64,000 bases of DNA from Streptomyces sp. CoH27 (GCF_020181035.1 NZ_JAIQYY010000012.1:213567-277566), one strand, 5' to 3'; counted from the first letter of the stretch, positions 33,752-42,388 are shown. Numbers and translations are program-made. The notes: generated by a model from the letters alone, not told the origin.

Positions 33752-33886
33752 TGATAACTACCTCCGATCAACATGACCGAGTGTAGCTATTTCACTAATC
33801 AATGCACCCTGTGCCACCATCGGCCACGTCCAACCCACACGGGAAGCGCCCTCAAAAGGGGCGCTTCTTCGCTGCAAGGAGAGCGT
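33752..33886. promoter_or_regulatory. oxyR-ahpC divergent control region
   Basis: This AT-richer gap (ACTGATAACTACC to TAGCTATTTCACTAATCAATG) must contain the OxyR site and both promoters. A perfect 9-bp hairpin (33843-33851 with 33859-33867) lies in the ahpC leader 19 bp before the start codon. Confidence 0.6.
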
Positions 33887-34441
33887 GTGCTCACTGTCGG
33901 TGACAAGTTCCCCGAGTTCGAACTGACCGCCTGCGTCTCGCTGGAGAAGGGCAAGGAGTTCGAGCAGATCCACCACAAGTCCTACGAGGGCAAGTGGCTG
34001 GTCGTCTTCGCGTGGCCGAAGGACTTCACCTTCGTCTGCCCGACCGAGATCGCCGCGTTCGGGAAGCTGAACGACGAGTTCGCCGACCGCGACGCCCAGA
34101 TCCTCGGCTTCTCCGGTGACTCCGAGTTCGTCCACCACGCCTGGCGCAAGGACCACCCGGACCTGACCGACCTGCCGTTCCCGATGATGGCCGACTCCAA
34201 GCACGAGCTGATGCGCGACCTGGGCATCGAGGGCGAGGACGGCTTCGCGCAGCGCGCGGTGTTCGTCGTCGACCCGAACCGCGAGATCCAGTTCACCATG
34301 GTCACCGCCGGTTCCGTGGGCCGTAACCCCAAGGAGGTCCTGCGGGTCCTGGACGCCCTGCAGACCGACGAGCTGTGCCCGTGCAACTGGAGCAAGGGCG
34401 ACGACACCCTGGACCCGGTCGCGCTGCTGGCCGGTGAGTGA
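33887..34441 (+). CDS. ahpC: Alkyl hydroperoxide reductase AhpC
   Basis: A 184-residue 2-Cys peroxiredoxin. The peroxidatic Cys51 is in DFTFVCPTE and the C-terminal resolving cysteines are Cys164 and Cys166 (DELCPCNW). It reduces H2O2 and organic peroxides and in actinomycetes is recharged by AhpD. GTG 33887 follows AAGGAG at the right distance; an upstream frame from 33773 would run through the control region. The ahpD gene follows within a few bases. Confidence 0.96.
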   Translation: MLTVGDKFPEFELTACVSLEKGKEFEQIHHKSYEGKWLVVFAWPKDFTFVCPTEIAAFGKLNDEFADRDAQILGFSGDSEFVHHAWRKDHPDLTDLPFPMMADSKHELMRDLGIEGEDGFAQRAVFVVDPNREIQFTMVTAGSVGRNPKEVLRVLDALQTDELCPCNWSKGDDTLDPVALLAGE

Positions 34442-34446
34442 CCGAG

Positions 34447-34980
34447 ATGTCCCTCGACTCCCTGAAGTCCCGCGTCCCGGACTACGCCAAGGACCTGAAG
34501 CTCAACCTGGGCTCGGTCATCGGCAACTCCGACTTGCCGGCGCAGCAGCTGTGGGGGACGGTGCTGGCGACCGCCATCGCCTCCCGTTCCCCGATCGTGC
34601 TGCGTGAGCTGGAGCCGGAGGCGAAGGCGAACCTGACGCCGGAGGCGTACACCGCGGCGAAGTCCGCGGCCGCCATCATGGCGATGAACAACGTCTTCTA
34701 CCGGACGCGTCACCTGCTGTCCGACCACGAGTACGGCACCCTGCGCGCGGGCCTGCGGATGAACGTCATCGGCAACCCGGGCGTGGACAAGACCGACTTC
34801 GAGCTGTGGTCGTTCGCGGTCTCCGCGATCAACGGCTGTGGCATGTGCCTGGACTCGCACGAGCAGGTGCTGCGCAAGGCCGGCGTGGAGCGCGATGTGA
34901 TCCAGGAGGCGTTCAAGATCGCCTCCGTGGTCCAGGCCGTCGCCGTCACGCTGGAGGCCGAGGCCGTCCTGGCCGAGTAG
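34447..34980 (+). CDS. ahpD: Alkyl hydroperoxidase AhpD
   Basis: A 177-residue AhpD. The active site is NGCGMCLDSHEQ with Cys131, Cys134 and His138; the fold signature EAYTAAKSAAAIMAMNNVFYRTRHL precedes it. AhpD passes electrons to AhpC and has weak peroxidase activity. ATG 34447 matches the family start; GTG 34438, which overlaps the ahpC stop, is an alternative that would add three residues. It forms an operon with ahpC under OxyR. Confidence 0.95.
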   Translation: MSLDSLKSRVPDYAKDLKLNLGSVIGNSDLPAQQLWGTVLATAIASRSPIVLRELEPEAKANLTPEAYTAAKSAAAIMAMNNVFYRTRHLLSDHEYGTLRAGLRMNVIGNPGVDKTDFELWSFAVSAINGCGMCLDSHEQVLRKAGVERDVIQEAFKIASVVQAVAVTLEAEAVLAE

Positions 34981-35007
34981 GTCCCGCCGCGGACGCCCCC
35001 CGCCGTG

Positions 35008-35040
35008 AAGGCCCCGTTCACTCCGCGTGGACGGGGTCTT
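35008..35040. terminator. Terminator between ahpD and the AI-2E-family gene
   Basis: AAGGCCCCGT (35008-35017) pairs with ACGGGGTCTT (35031-35040) apart from one mismatch, around a 13-nt loop. It lies between convergent genes and runs into the 3' end of the minus-strand gene. Confidence 0.5.
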
Positions 35041-36352
35041 CCGCGTTCTCCGCCACGGGCTCGGCCGCCACGGCGGCATCCTGTTGCTGCTGCCGCAGCT
35101 CCTCCGAGTACTGCCGCAGATATCCCACCACCGTGTTCGTCACCGCCACCAGCGGTACGGCCACCACGGCGCCGCCGATGCCGGCCACCATGCCGCCGGC
35201 CGCCACGGTGAGGACGACCGCCAGCGGGTGGACGCGGACCGCGCGGCCGAGGATGAAGGGCTGCAGGATATGGCCCTCTATCTGCTGGACGGCGAGGACG
35301 ACCACGAGGGTCATGACGGCGGTGAAGACGCCCTGGGTGACCAGGGCCACGATCACCGCGAGCGCGCCGGAGGCGACCGCGCCGACGAGCGGGATGAACG
35401 AGAACAGGAAGATGAAGACGGCCAGCGGGACGGCCATCGGCACGTTCAGGAAGTAGATGCCGACACCGATGAAGGTGGCGTCGATGAGGGCGACCAGGAC
35501 CGTGCCGCGGACGTAGGCGGTCAGGGTGCGCCAGGCACGCGGGCCGGCCCCGGCCACGCCCGGGCGGGCTGCGGCGGGCACCAGTTTCAGGAACCATTCC
35601 CAGATGCGCTTGCCGTCGTAGAGCAGGAACAGCGTCGAGAAGAACACCAGCAGCAGGCCGGTGAGGAAGTCGACGATGACCTGGACGCCCTCCAGACCGA
35701 AGGACGTTATCTGGTCGGTGTTGGCGCCGATCGCCTCGCGGAGGTTCTTGGCGATCTGGTTGATCTGCTTGTCGGTGACGTGGAAGGGGCTCTTCAGCAG
35801 CCAGTTGCGCAGGTCGTCGATGCCGGACTGGATCTGGTTGGAGAGCGTGTCGGCGTTCTCCATGACCTGCCAGGTCACGAACCAGCCCATCAGACCGATG
35901 ACGACGAAGCCGCTGATGGCGGTGAGCGCGGTGGCGATGCCGCGCGGCACCCCACGGCGGGTGAGCCGGGCGACGGTCGGCTGGAGCAGCGCGGTGATGA
36001 GCAGGGCGATGACGAAGGCGAAGACCACCAGCTGGACCGAGCTGATGACCTTCATCAGGACCCAGACCGTGCCGGCGAGCACCAGCAGCCGCCAGCCCGC
36101 CTCGGCGGCGACCCGCACACCCCACGGCACGGCCTCGACGGGGTCGGGGCGGGGGCCGGCCGGCTGGGCGGGTCTGGGGGCGGCCGGCGCGGTGTCGACG
36201 GCCGGGGCGGCGGGCGCGGGCCGTTCGGGGTCGGGCAGCGGCGCGTTCGGGTCGGTCTCCTGCTCGACCTCCGCGCGGCGTTCGTCCAGGCGCTCGCTGA
36301 TCTCGGTGAGTCCGGCACCGAGCTTGCCGAGCCACCCTGGCACTCGCGACAT
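35018..36352 (-). CDS. AI-2E/PerM-family membrane protein
   Basis: A 444-residue membrane protein of the AI-2E (YdiK/PerM) family. Residues 1-100 are cytosolic and Pro/Ala-rich. Seven or eight helices follow, with the family loop (DGKRIWEWFLKLVP, AWRTLTAYVRGTVLVALIDATFIGVGIYF) and the signature IFLFSFIPLVGAVASGALAVIVAL and IEGHILQPFILGRAV. Members export small molecules or act as ion antiporters; the substrate is unknown. ATG 36352 was chosen; upstream frame sequence is antisense to a terminator. It lies downstream of the transglycosylase gene but is separated from it by a strong terminator. Confidence 0.88.
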   Translation of the reverse strand: MSRVPGWLGKLGAGLTEISERLDERRAEVEQETDPNAPLPDPERPAPAAPAVDTAPAAPRPAQPAGPRPDPVEAVPWGVRVAAEAGWRLLVLAGTVWVLMKVISSVQLVVFAFVIALLITALLQPTVARLTRRGVPRGIATALTAISGFVVIGLMGWFVTWQVMENADTLSNQIQSGIDDLRNWLLKSPFHVTDKQINQIAKNLREAIGANTDQITSFGLEGVQVIVDFLTGLLLVFFSTLFLLYDGKRIWEWFLKLVPAAARPGVAGAGPRAWRTLTAYVRGTVLVALIDATFIGVGIYFLNVPMAVPLAVFIFLFSFIPLVGAVASGALAVIVALVTQGVFTAVMTLVVVLAVQQIEGHILQPFILGRAVRVHPLAVVLTVAAGGMVAGIGGAVVAVPLVAVTNTVVGYLRQYSEELRQQQQDAAVAAEPVAENAEDPVHAE

Positions 36353-36434
36353 GATCCGCCCTCTTCCCCCGCGTCCCCGCGTGCTCGCCACCTCTCCTCC
36401 CCCAGGAGGTATCCGGATACGACCGTACAGGGCG

Positions 36435-36467
36435 AAAGCCCCTCCCCTAAGGACGGGGAGGGGCTTT
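36435..36467 (-). terminator. Terminator of the transglycosylase gene
   Basis: A perfect 13-bp stem (36435-36447 with 36455-36467) with a 7-nt loop, AAA and TTT at its ends, lies 26 bp past the transglycosylase stop. Confidence 0.85.
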
Positions 36468-36492
36468 GCGAGGTTGAGAGCCGCGGCCGGTC

Positions 36493-37194
36493 TCAGTAGT
36501 TGCCGTTCGCCTGCCAGTAGGTCCAGGCGTCGCAGGGGCTGCCGTACCGCTCGTTCATGTAGCTCAGGCCCCACTTGATCTGGGTGGCCGGGTTGGTCCG
36601 CCAGTCGGCGCCCGCGGAGGCCATCTTGCCGGCGGGCAGGGCCTGCACGAGGCCGTAGGCGCCGGAGGAGGCGTTGACCGCCTGGTAGTTCCAGGTGGAC
36701 TCGCGCGTCACGATGTTGCTGAAGCACTGGTACTGGCCCGCCGGCACGATCTGCCGTGCGATGGCCTGCACCTGCGCCACCGTGTACGAGGACTGCACGG
36801 GGAAGATGCCGTCGCCGCCGCCGCTGTCACTGCGGCTGGCCGCCGCCTTCGTCTCGGCGCGCTGCTTGGCTTCGTCCGCCGCCTTCTGGGCGGCAGCCTT
36901 CTTCGCGTACGCGGTCTCGGCGGCTGCCTTGCGGGCGGCTGCCTCGGCGTCCTTCTTGGCGCTCGCGTCCGCGGCGATGGCCTGGGCGTCGGCCTGCTGC
37001 GTCAGGGACGCGGACTGGACCTGGGCCTGCTGACCCGCGGGTATGTCCGCGAGGAGCGTGGTGTCGGCTGCCGTCGCCTCGGCGTCGTTGTTGTTCTGCG
37101 CGACGCTGCCCGAGGCAACTCCGACGACGCTTCCGACGGCGGTGACCGCGGTGGCCGAGGCCACTGCGAATCCCCGGACCGAAATCCGGCTCAC
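36493..37194 (-). CDS. Secreted transglycosylase SLT-domain protein
   Basis: A 233-residue exported protein. The signal peptide (SRISVRGFAVASATAVTAVGSVVGVASG) is followed by an Ala/Lys-rich coiled coil (about residues 65-125, DAEAAARKAAAETAYAKKAAAQKAADEAKQRAE). The C-terminal lytic transglycosylase-like domain has FSNIVTRESTWNYQAVNASSGAYGLVQALP with the catalytic Glu in TRESTW, and two cysteines (QYQCF, GSPCDAW) that may form a disulfide. It should cleave peptidoglycan glycan strands during growth. GTG 37194 follows GGAAGGAAACC, an ideal ribosome site; ATG 37212, six codons upstream, is the alternative. Confidence 0.88.
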   Translation of the reverse strand: MSRISVRGFAVASATAVTAVGSVVGVASGSVAQNNNDAEATAADTTLLADIPAGQQAQVQSASLTQQADAQAIAADASAKKDAEAAARKAAAETAYAKKAAAQKAADEAKQRAETKAAASRSDSGGGDGIFPVQSSYTVAQVQAIARQIVPAGQYQCFSNIVTRESTWNYQAVNASSGAYGLVQALPAGKMASAGADWRTNPATQIKWGLSYMNERYGSPCDAWTYWQANGNY

Positions 37195-37594
37195 ACGGTT
37201 TCCTTCCAGCATCGCCCGCTTCGGTGACCCTGGCGGACGCAATCGTGCCCCTGGCACTGGCCTCCCAACTGCGGGGTCACGGGAGGCGCGGGCCCGGTGG
37301 GCAACTCCCCCTTCAGGGAGCGCCGCGTGGTGCTCGGGCGGCATACGACGAACTCTATGGAGTTGGTGGTGCTTCCGTGGCGCCGTACCGCTGGGGGTAC
37401 AGCTGTGTCGTATGCGGGGCCTGACAGGAACGAGACTCTGCCGTAACCCGACGCCGCCTGGCAATTCCGAGTTGCGTGTGAAAGCTCACATCCCGTTTGC
37501 CCCTGGGGATTTCCGGAAAGCTCTACATGCCGAGGCGCCGCCCGGCTAGGCTCTTGGCCTTTGCCGGACGGCGCCAACTGCTGTGCGGGACGGG
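37195..37594 (-). promoter_or_regulatory. Long leader of the transglycosylase gene
   Basis: No gene is seen in this roughly 400-bp gap. It contains a 9-bp inverted repeat GCATACGAC (37341-37349) / GTCGTATGC (37407-37415) enclosing smaller hairpins. Long structured leaders are known before cell-wall hydrolase genes in streptomycetes, some being c-di-AMP (ydaO) riboswitches, but I do not find the ydaO core here. Confidence 0.4.
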
Positions 37595-38920
37595 TCAGAT
37601 GTGACCGTCCTCCAGCATTTCGGTCACAAGCGCGGCAATCTGGGACCTCTCGGACCGCGTCAGCGTGACATGGGCGAAGAGCGGATGCCCCTTCAGCTTC
37701 TCCACGACGGCGACCACACCGTCGTAGCGGCCGACCCGCAGATTGTCCCTTTGCGCCACATCATGGGTCAGAACGACCCGTGAATTGGCGCCGATCCGGG
37801 ACAGAACGGTCAGCAGGACGTTCCGTTCCAGCGACTGCGCCTCGTCCACGATCACGAACGCGTCGTGCAGGGAGCGGCCCCGGATGTGGGTCAGGGGCAG
37901 CACCTCCAGCATCCCGCGCGCGGTGACCTCCTCGATGACCTCGCGGCTGGTGACCGCCGACAGCGTGTCGAAGACGGCCTGCGCCCACGGGCTCATCTTC
38001 TCCGCCTCGCTGCCCGGCAGATAGCCCAACTCCTGCCCGCCGACCGCGTACAGCGGCCGGAAGACCATCACCTTCTGGTGCTGGCGGCGCTCCAGGACCG
38101 CCTCCAGGCCCGCGCACAGCGCCAGCGCCGACTTGCCGGTGCCGGCCCGGCCGCCCATCGAGACGATGCCGACGTCCGGGTCGAGCAGCAGATCGAGGGC
38201 GATGCGCTGCTCGGCGCTGCGGCCCTTGATGCCGAACGCCTCCCGGTCGCCGCGCACCAGACGGACGTTGCCCTCGGCGGTCACCCGGCCGAGCGCCTTG
38301 CCGCGCTCGGACTGGATGGTCAGGCCCGTGTGCACCGGAAGCTCCGAGGCCTCCGGGACATACACATGGCCTTCCTCGAAGAGGATGTCCACCTGCTCGG
38401 CGGAGAGCGCCAGTTCGGACATTCCGGTCCAGCCGGAGTTCTCCGTGATGGCGAGTTCGGCCCGGTACTCCTCGGCGAGGAGGCCCACGGACGAGGCCTT
38501 GATCCTGAGCGGGAGGTCCTTCGACACGACGGTGACGTCGTACCCCTCGGCCTGCAGATTGCGGGCCACCGCGAGGATGCGGGAGTCGTTGTCCCCCAGG
38601 CGGTAGCCGGTGGGCAGCACGCTGGGGTCCGAGTGGTTGAGCTCGACACGGACGGTCCCGCCCAGCTCCCCGATCGGGATGGGGGCGTCGAGGCGACCGT
38701 TCTTCACCCGGTAGTCGTCCAGCAGGCGCAGCGCCTGGCGGGCGAAGTAGCCGAGTTCGGGATGGTGCCGCTTGGCCTCCAGCTCCGTGACCACCACGAT
38801 GGGGAGCACGACCTCGTGCTCGTCGAAGCGGGTCAGGGCGTTCGGGTCGGCCAGCAGGACGCTGGTGTCGAGAACATAGGTGCGCCGGTCTGGCTTGTGG
38901 CGCTTTGTGCTGGTCACCAC
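37595..38920 (-). CDS. PIN-PhoH ATPase
   Basis: A 441-residue fusion. The N-terminal PIN-type nuclease domain starts RTYVLDTSVLLADPNAL with Asp18. The C-terminal PhoH ATPase/helicase has Walker A GRAGTGKS (257-264) and Walker B VIVDEAQSL (356-364). PIN-PhoH proteins act as RNA unwinding nucleases in actinobacteria (PhoH2). Tandem GTG codons at 38920 and 38917 could each start translation. The gene is 674 bp from the ncRNA/uppS side and transcribed in the same direction as uppS. Confidence 0.9.
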   Translation of the reverse strand: MVTSTKRHKPDRRTYVLDTSVLLADPNALTRFDEHEVVLPIVVVTELEAKRHHPELGYFARQALRLLDDYRVKNGRLDAPIPIGELGGTVRVELNHSDPSVLPTGYRLGDNDSRILAVARNLQAEGYDVTVVSKDLPLRIKASSVGLLAEEYRAELAITENSGWTGMSELALSAEQVDILFEEGHVYVPEASELPVHTGLTIQSERGKALGRVTAEGNVRLVRGDREAFGIKGRSAEQRIALDLLLDPDVGIVSMGGRAGTGKSALALCAGLEAVLERRQHQKVMVFRPLYAVGGQELGYLPGSEAEKMSPWAQAVFDTLSAVTSREVIEEVTARGMLEVLPLTHIRGRSLHDAFVIVDEAQSLERNVLLTVLSRIGANSRVVLTHDVAQRDNLRVGRYDGVVAVVEKLKGHPLFAHVTLTRSERSQIAALVTEMLEDGHI

Positions 38921-39326
38921 GGAAGGACGTACCCCCTCGGATGAGGTCGGGGAGCGACGAGGCGGAAGCTGGGCCGGGAGGGCGGGAAAAGACCCGCCCG
39001 GGAGGGCGGGAATGACCAGGCCGGTCGCCGGCCCTCGCACGCGGCGGGCCGTGAACCGGCCCTCCGCGGCTGCTTCCGTGCGGTGACCACACGGTCGGGC
39101 TGGTGCAAAGGGCCTCCCGGGCGGACGGCCCCGAGCCGCCCGCTGAGAACCGACACCCGTGGTTCGGGTGTCGACCTGCTTGGCTTATGCCCTCGAACAT
39201 GCGCCGCCATGCAAATGTGGCCAACAGCGCGCCGGTGAACTCCTGGTTACGGCTCCGCGAACCGGCGCACATGGCGACGCTCCGTCACCGGGTGGCGACG
39301 GGGCGTGTGACGAAGCGCGGGCCGGG
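38921..39326. other. 406-bp gap without a supported gene
   Basis: Between phoH and uppS. A direct repeat of GGGAGGGCGGGAA occurs twice near 38972 and 38997. Short open frames on both strands are GC-rich shadows without family matches. Confidence 0.5.
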
Positions 39327-40100
39327 TCAGCCGCCGTAACGGCGGTGACGTGCGGCGTAGTCGCGCAGTGCGCGCAGGAAGTCGACTTTCCGGAACGCCG
39401 GCCAGAAGACCTCGCAGAAGTAGTACTCCGAGTGAGCGGTCTGCCAGAGCATGAATCCGGACAGCCGCTGTTCGCCGCTGGTGCGGATGACGAGGTCCGG
39501 GTCGGGCTGGTCGCTGGTGTAGAGATGACGGCCGATCATGTCGATGTCGACGGACTCGGCGAGCTCCAGCATGGGCACGCCCCGGTCGTGCGCGTCGAAC
39601 ATCATGGAGCGCACGGCGTCGGCGATCTCCTGCCGGCCGCCGTAGCCGATGGCCACGTTGACCAGTATTCCGTCGATGTCGGCGGTGGCCTCCTCGGCCT
39701 CCTTCAGCGCGATCCGCATGGGATGGGGCAGCAGATCGGGCGTGCCGACATGGTGCACCCGCCAGCGGCCGTCGGCGGCGAGGGTGCGCACGACGTCCTC
39801 GATGATGCCGAGCAGCGGGACGAGTTCCTCCTGCGGCCGTTCGAAGTTGTCCGTGGACAGCAGCCACAGGGTGACGACCTCGACGTCGGTCTCGGTGCAC
39901 CAGCCGAGGAACTCCTCGATCTTCTCGGCGCCGGCCCGGTGGCCGTGGACCGTGGTCGAGCCGGACGCCTTCGCCCAGCGCCGGTTGCCGTCCATGATGA
40001 CGCCGATGTGCTTGGGCACCTGAGTGTGGTCCAGGTGGCCTTCCACCCGGCGTGCGTAGAGCCTGACGAGCAGGCTGCGCAGGTTGTCGCGCAGGTTCAC
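39327..40100 (-). CDS. uppS: Isoprenyl transferase (UPP synthase family)
   Basis: A 257-residue cis-prenyltransferase. The catalytic Asp37 is in VIMDGNRRWAK; TLWLLSTDNFERP, IGYGGRQEI and the C-terminal PDLVIRTSGEQRLSGFMLWQ plus YFCEVFWPAF match the family fully. It condenses IPP onto an allylic diphosphate to give the polyprenyl carrier for peptidoglycan, using the IPP and DMAPP made by IspH. It lies downstream of, and in the same orientation as, the 6C-type RNA. Confidence 0.95.
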   Translation of the reverse strand: MNLRDNLRSLLVRLYARRVEGHLDHTQVPKHIGVIMDGNRRWAKASGSTTVHGHRAGAEKIEEFLGWCTETDVEVVTLWLLSTDNFERPQEELVPLLGIIEDVVRTLAADGRWRVHHVGTPDLLPHPMRIALKEAEEATADIDGILVNVAIGYGGRQEIADAVRSMMFDAHDRGVPMLELAESVDIDMIGRHLYTSDQPDPDLVIRTSGEQRLSGFMLWQTAHSEYYFCEVFWPAFRKVDFLRALRDYAARHRRYGG

Positions 40101-40954
40101 GTGGCCCTCCGGGGGATTGGCGGGGGATAGCGGGTTCCGGAGCCGTTGAGCCTACCGTTGCTAGAGGCTTGCTAGCGGCCCGGGGGTTGGGGGCGGGGGT
40201 TCGTGCGGGGAGGGTCGGGGGTTCGTGCGGATTCGTCTTCGGCACCACGCCCGCCGGGTCGGGAGCGGCCCCCTTTGGGCTGGGACGGCTGAACCGTACG
40301 GAGAGGTTCCGGAACCCCGACAGAGAAAACGGGCCGGTCCGTGGGGGGGAGACGGACCGGCCCGAGGGGGGGTTTCCACCATAACCCTTCGTAAGGGTTG
40401 GTGGGTGCATCGGCGTCAAACAACTACTCTCCGAAATCGTCCGGCGACGCCCCGATGGCTGCGGAAGGCTGGATTCAGGGGTGAATCATGGCCGATTCAC
40501 AGCTGAATCCCAGGGAAATCCGGTCAGCTACGAGCGGATTCGAAAGGTTTCGGAAGATTTCGGAAGGTTTACGCCAACTTGAGTACTCTGCGGCGAGTTG
40601 CCCGGAGGTCCCCCGATGGGCTAACGGACCGGCGAACGGCGACTTGACGGTTCCGCTACGGCACCGAGGAATGATCGAACGATCTCACAGCACCGCGCAG
40701 CCCCCTCCACTGCGCGGTGCCGGCCGCGCAGCTTTGCTCACGCGAATTACCTTGGTCTGAACTTACGTGACAGGTGGGGCTGATGTGAACCCAGACTGAT
40801 AACGATGTGAAAACCTCAGGCAAACTCCGGATGAACAAAGCCCGTTTGCGCCCTGTCTGCCGGATTCGTCAGCGGGCCGGCGTACGGGCCTGCGTAGGGG
40901 TCGGCTTAAGGCCCTGCGTAGGGGTCGGCTTACCGGCCCTGCGTAGGGGTCGGC
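40101..40954. other. 850-bp non-coding region
   Basis: It holds the 6C-type RNA near 40322-40410. To the right is a lower-GC stretch with repeated TTTCGGAAG, and a perfect 10-bp hairpin (40691-40700 with 40710-40719) whose 9-nt loop is CCCCCTCCA, potentially complementary to a Shine-Dalgarno sequence. No supported protein gene is seen. Confidence 0.5.
40322..40410 (-). ncRNA. 6C-type actinobacterial small RNA
   Basis: On the minus strand two hairpins and two cytosine runs fit the 6C RNA motif. Hairpin 1 is CACC / AACCCTT-ACG-AAGGGTT / GGTG (40376-40404). A linker with seven C follows (complement of 40366-40372). Hairpin 2 is a perfect 12-bp stem (40331-40342 with 40352-40363) whose loop is CTCCCCCCC. 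A T-rich end (GTTTTCT) follows, so hairpin 2 also serves as terminator. 6C RNAs are conserved in actinobacteria; in mycobacteria the C-rich loops pair with ribosome sites of target mRNAs. The exact 5' end is not fixed. Confidence 0.7.
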
Positions 40955-40985
40955 TTACCGGCCCTGCGTAGGGGTCGGCTTGCGG
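40888..40985. repeat. 25-bp tandem repeat, about four copies
   Basis: Copies lie at 40888-40910 (short by two bases), 40911-40935, 40936-40960 and 40961-40985; the unit is GCCCTGCGTAGGGGTCGGCT plus TACCG. Each contains the mini-hairpin CCCT-GCGT-AGGG. On the minus strand it encodes KPTPTQGR, but the 25-bp period shifts frame in every copy. It covers the end of the broken methyltransferase gene. Confidence 0.85.
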
Positions 40986-41751
40986 GCGTCGAAAAGATGC
41001 CGGGCGCTGTGCGCGACGAACGGGCCCTCCCGCTCGATCCGCTCGTGCAGCGCGCGGAGTTGGGGCTCGTACGCCTCCACCGTGAAGTCCGGGACCATCC
41101 ACACCACCTTGCGCAGGAAATGGACGACCGCGGCGATGTCGTGGAACTCCATCCGCAGCCGCTCCGCCCGCAGCGCGACGACCTCCAGGCCCGCCGCCTC
41201 GGCGTCGGCCCGCTCGCCCTCGGGATCCCGGCCGGCGCGCACCTCGGCCGACAGCGGCCCGAGGAAGTGCTCGACGAGTTCGAAGACGCTGGCCGGCCCG
41301 ACGTGCTGGGCGAAATACGTCCCGCCGGGGCACAGCACCCGCGCGATCTCCGTCCAGTACGGGCGCACCGGGTGCCGGCTGAGCACCAGGTCGAAGGCCT
41401 CGTCGGCGAACGGCAGCGGCGCGTCGTCCGGGGCGGCGACCACCACCACACCGCGCGGCCGCAAGCGCGCGGTGGCCTTCGCGACGTTCGGCGCCCAGCC
41501 CTCCGCGCGGCGACCAGCACCGGCCGGTCCGGCTCGGCACGGCTCAGCGCGAAGTCCAGCACCTCACCGCCACCGGTCTGGATGTCGAGCGCGGCCTCCG
41601 CCCCGCCCAGCCGCTCCCCTGCCTTCGCGGCATACCCCCACGAGGGCCGCTCCTCGGTGGCCCGCCCCTCGAACCAGGAGAAGTCCCACCCCTCGGTCGG
41701 TACGGCGGCCCCCTCGGCCACGAGGTCCTCGAAGGAACGGTTCACTGCCAT
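40955..41751 (-). pseudogene. SAM-dependent methyltransferase, frameshifted
   Basis: Two frames together make one class I methyltransferase. The first (from ATG 41751) reads MAVNRSFEDLVAEG to LDIQTGGGEVLDFALSR and VLVAA, including the SAM-binding LDIQTGGGE. The second supplies EGWAPNVAKAT, then PRGVVVVAAPDDAPLPFADEAFDLVLSRHPVRPYWTEIARVL and the rest to the 25-bp repeats. The frames join near 41505, where restoring one base (GCC GCN GCG GAG GGC TGG) gives a continuous protein of about 265 residues. It is either a real frameshift or a sequencing error. Confidence 0.65.
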
Positions 41752-41802
41752 GCCCTCATGATCGCAGTCCGCTGTCGGAGGGGCCTGCTAATTTCCGCCC
41801 GT

Positions 41803-42318
41803 ATGACGACACCTGTGACGCCTTACACCGCTGCGGAGAAGCAGACCCTGCACGCGAGTCTCGACCGGCACCGGGACGCGGTGCTGTGGAAGCTGGAAGG
41901 CCTCGACGACGAGCAGCTGCGCCGGCCGATGACACCGACCGGCACCAACCTGCTGGGCCTGGTGAAACATCTGGCCTCGGTCGAGTACGGCTGGTTCGTG
42001 GAGACGTTCGGGGGCGAGGCGGAACCCCTGTGGTTCGACCCGTACGACGACCTGCGCATCACCCCCGACGAGTCGACGGACCAGATCCTCGCCTTCTACG
42101 GCCGTGCCCGCGCCGCCGCCGACGCGATGATCACCGAGCTGCCGCTGGCCGCCCAGGGCCGCCCTTCCTGGCACGACATCACCGTCAGCCTGCGCTGGAC
42201 CCTGGTCCACATGATCGAGGAGACCGCGCGGCACGCAGGGCACATGGACATCCTGCGGGAACTGATCGACGGCAGGACCGGGGACCATCGTCCGGTCACG
42301 GGCACAGGTACGGGCTGA
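41803..42318 (+). CDS. DinB-family (DUF664) protein
   Basis: A 171-residue four-helix DinB/YfiT-type protein: LVKHLASVEYGWF carries the first metal-site His and MIEETARHAGHMDILRELIDG the other two, the standard DUF664 pattern. Members are metal-dependent thiol transferases (mycothiol S-transferases) or of unknown role. Start ATG 41803 gives the usual N-terminus (TPYTAAEKQTLHASLDRHRDAVLWKLEGL). It is divergent from the broken methyltransferase gene. Confidence 0.88.
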   Translation: MTTPVTPYTAAEKQTLHASLDRHRDAVLWKLEGLDDEQLRRPMTPTGTNLLGLVKHLASVEYGWFVETFGGEAEPLWFDPYDDLRITPDESTDQILAFYGRARAAADAMITELPLAAQGRPSWHDITVSLRWTLVHMIEETARHAGHMDILRELIDGRTGDHRPVTGTGTG

Positions 42319-42388
42319 CCATGACGTACGCCGCCTCGGCGGTCGGCGCGTCGAGCAGCCCGGCGTCCAGCAGCCGCCGGGCCGATGG

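Noticed and set aside
37195..37594. ydaO-type c-di-AMP riboswitch before the transglycosylase gene
   Set aside because: Suggested by gene type, but none of the conserved core motifs could be found on the minus strand.
39103..39339. A 78-residue frame between phoH and uppS
   Set aside because: No recognisable domain or ribosome site; runs into the uppS 3' end.
40331..40363. Simple terminator of uppS or phoH region
   Set aside because: The hairpin is upstream of uppS on its strand, and together with its neighbour and C runs it fits a 6C RNA better.
40488..40760. A 90-residue plus-strand frame in the non-coding gap
   Set aside because: No ribosome site, odd composition and no family; it crosses the hairpin at 40691.
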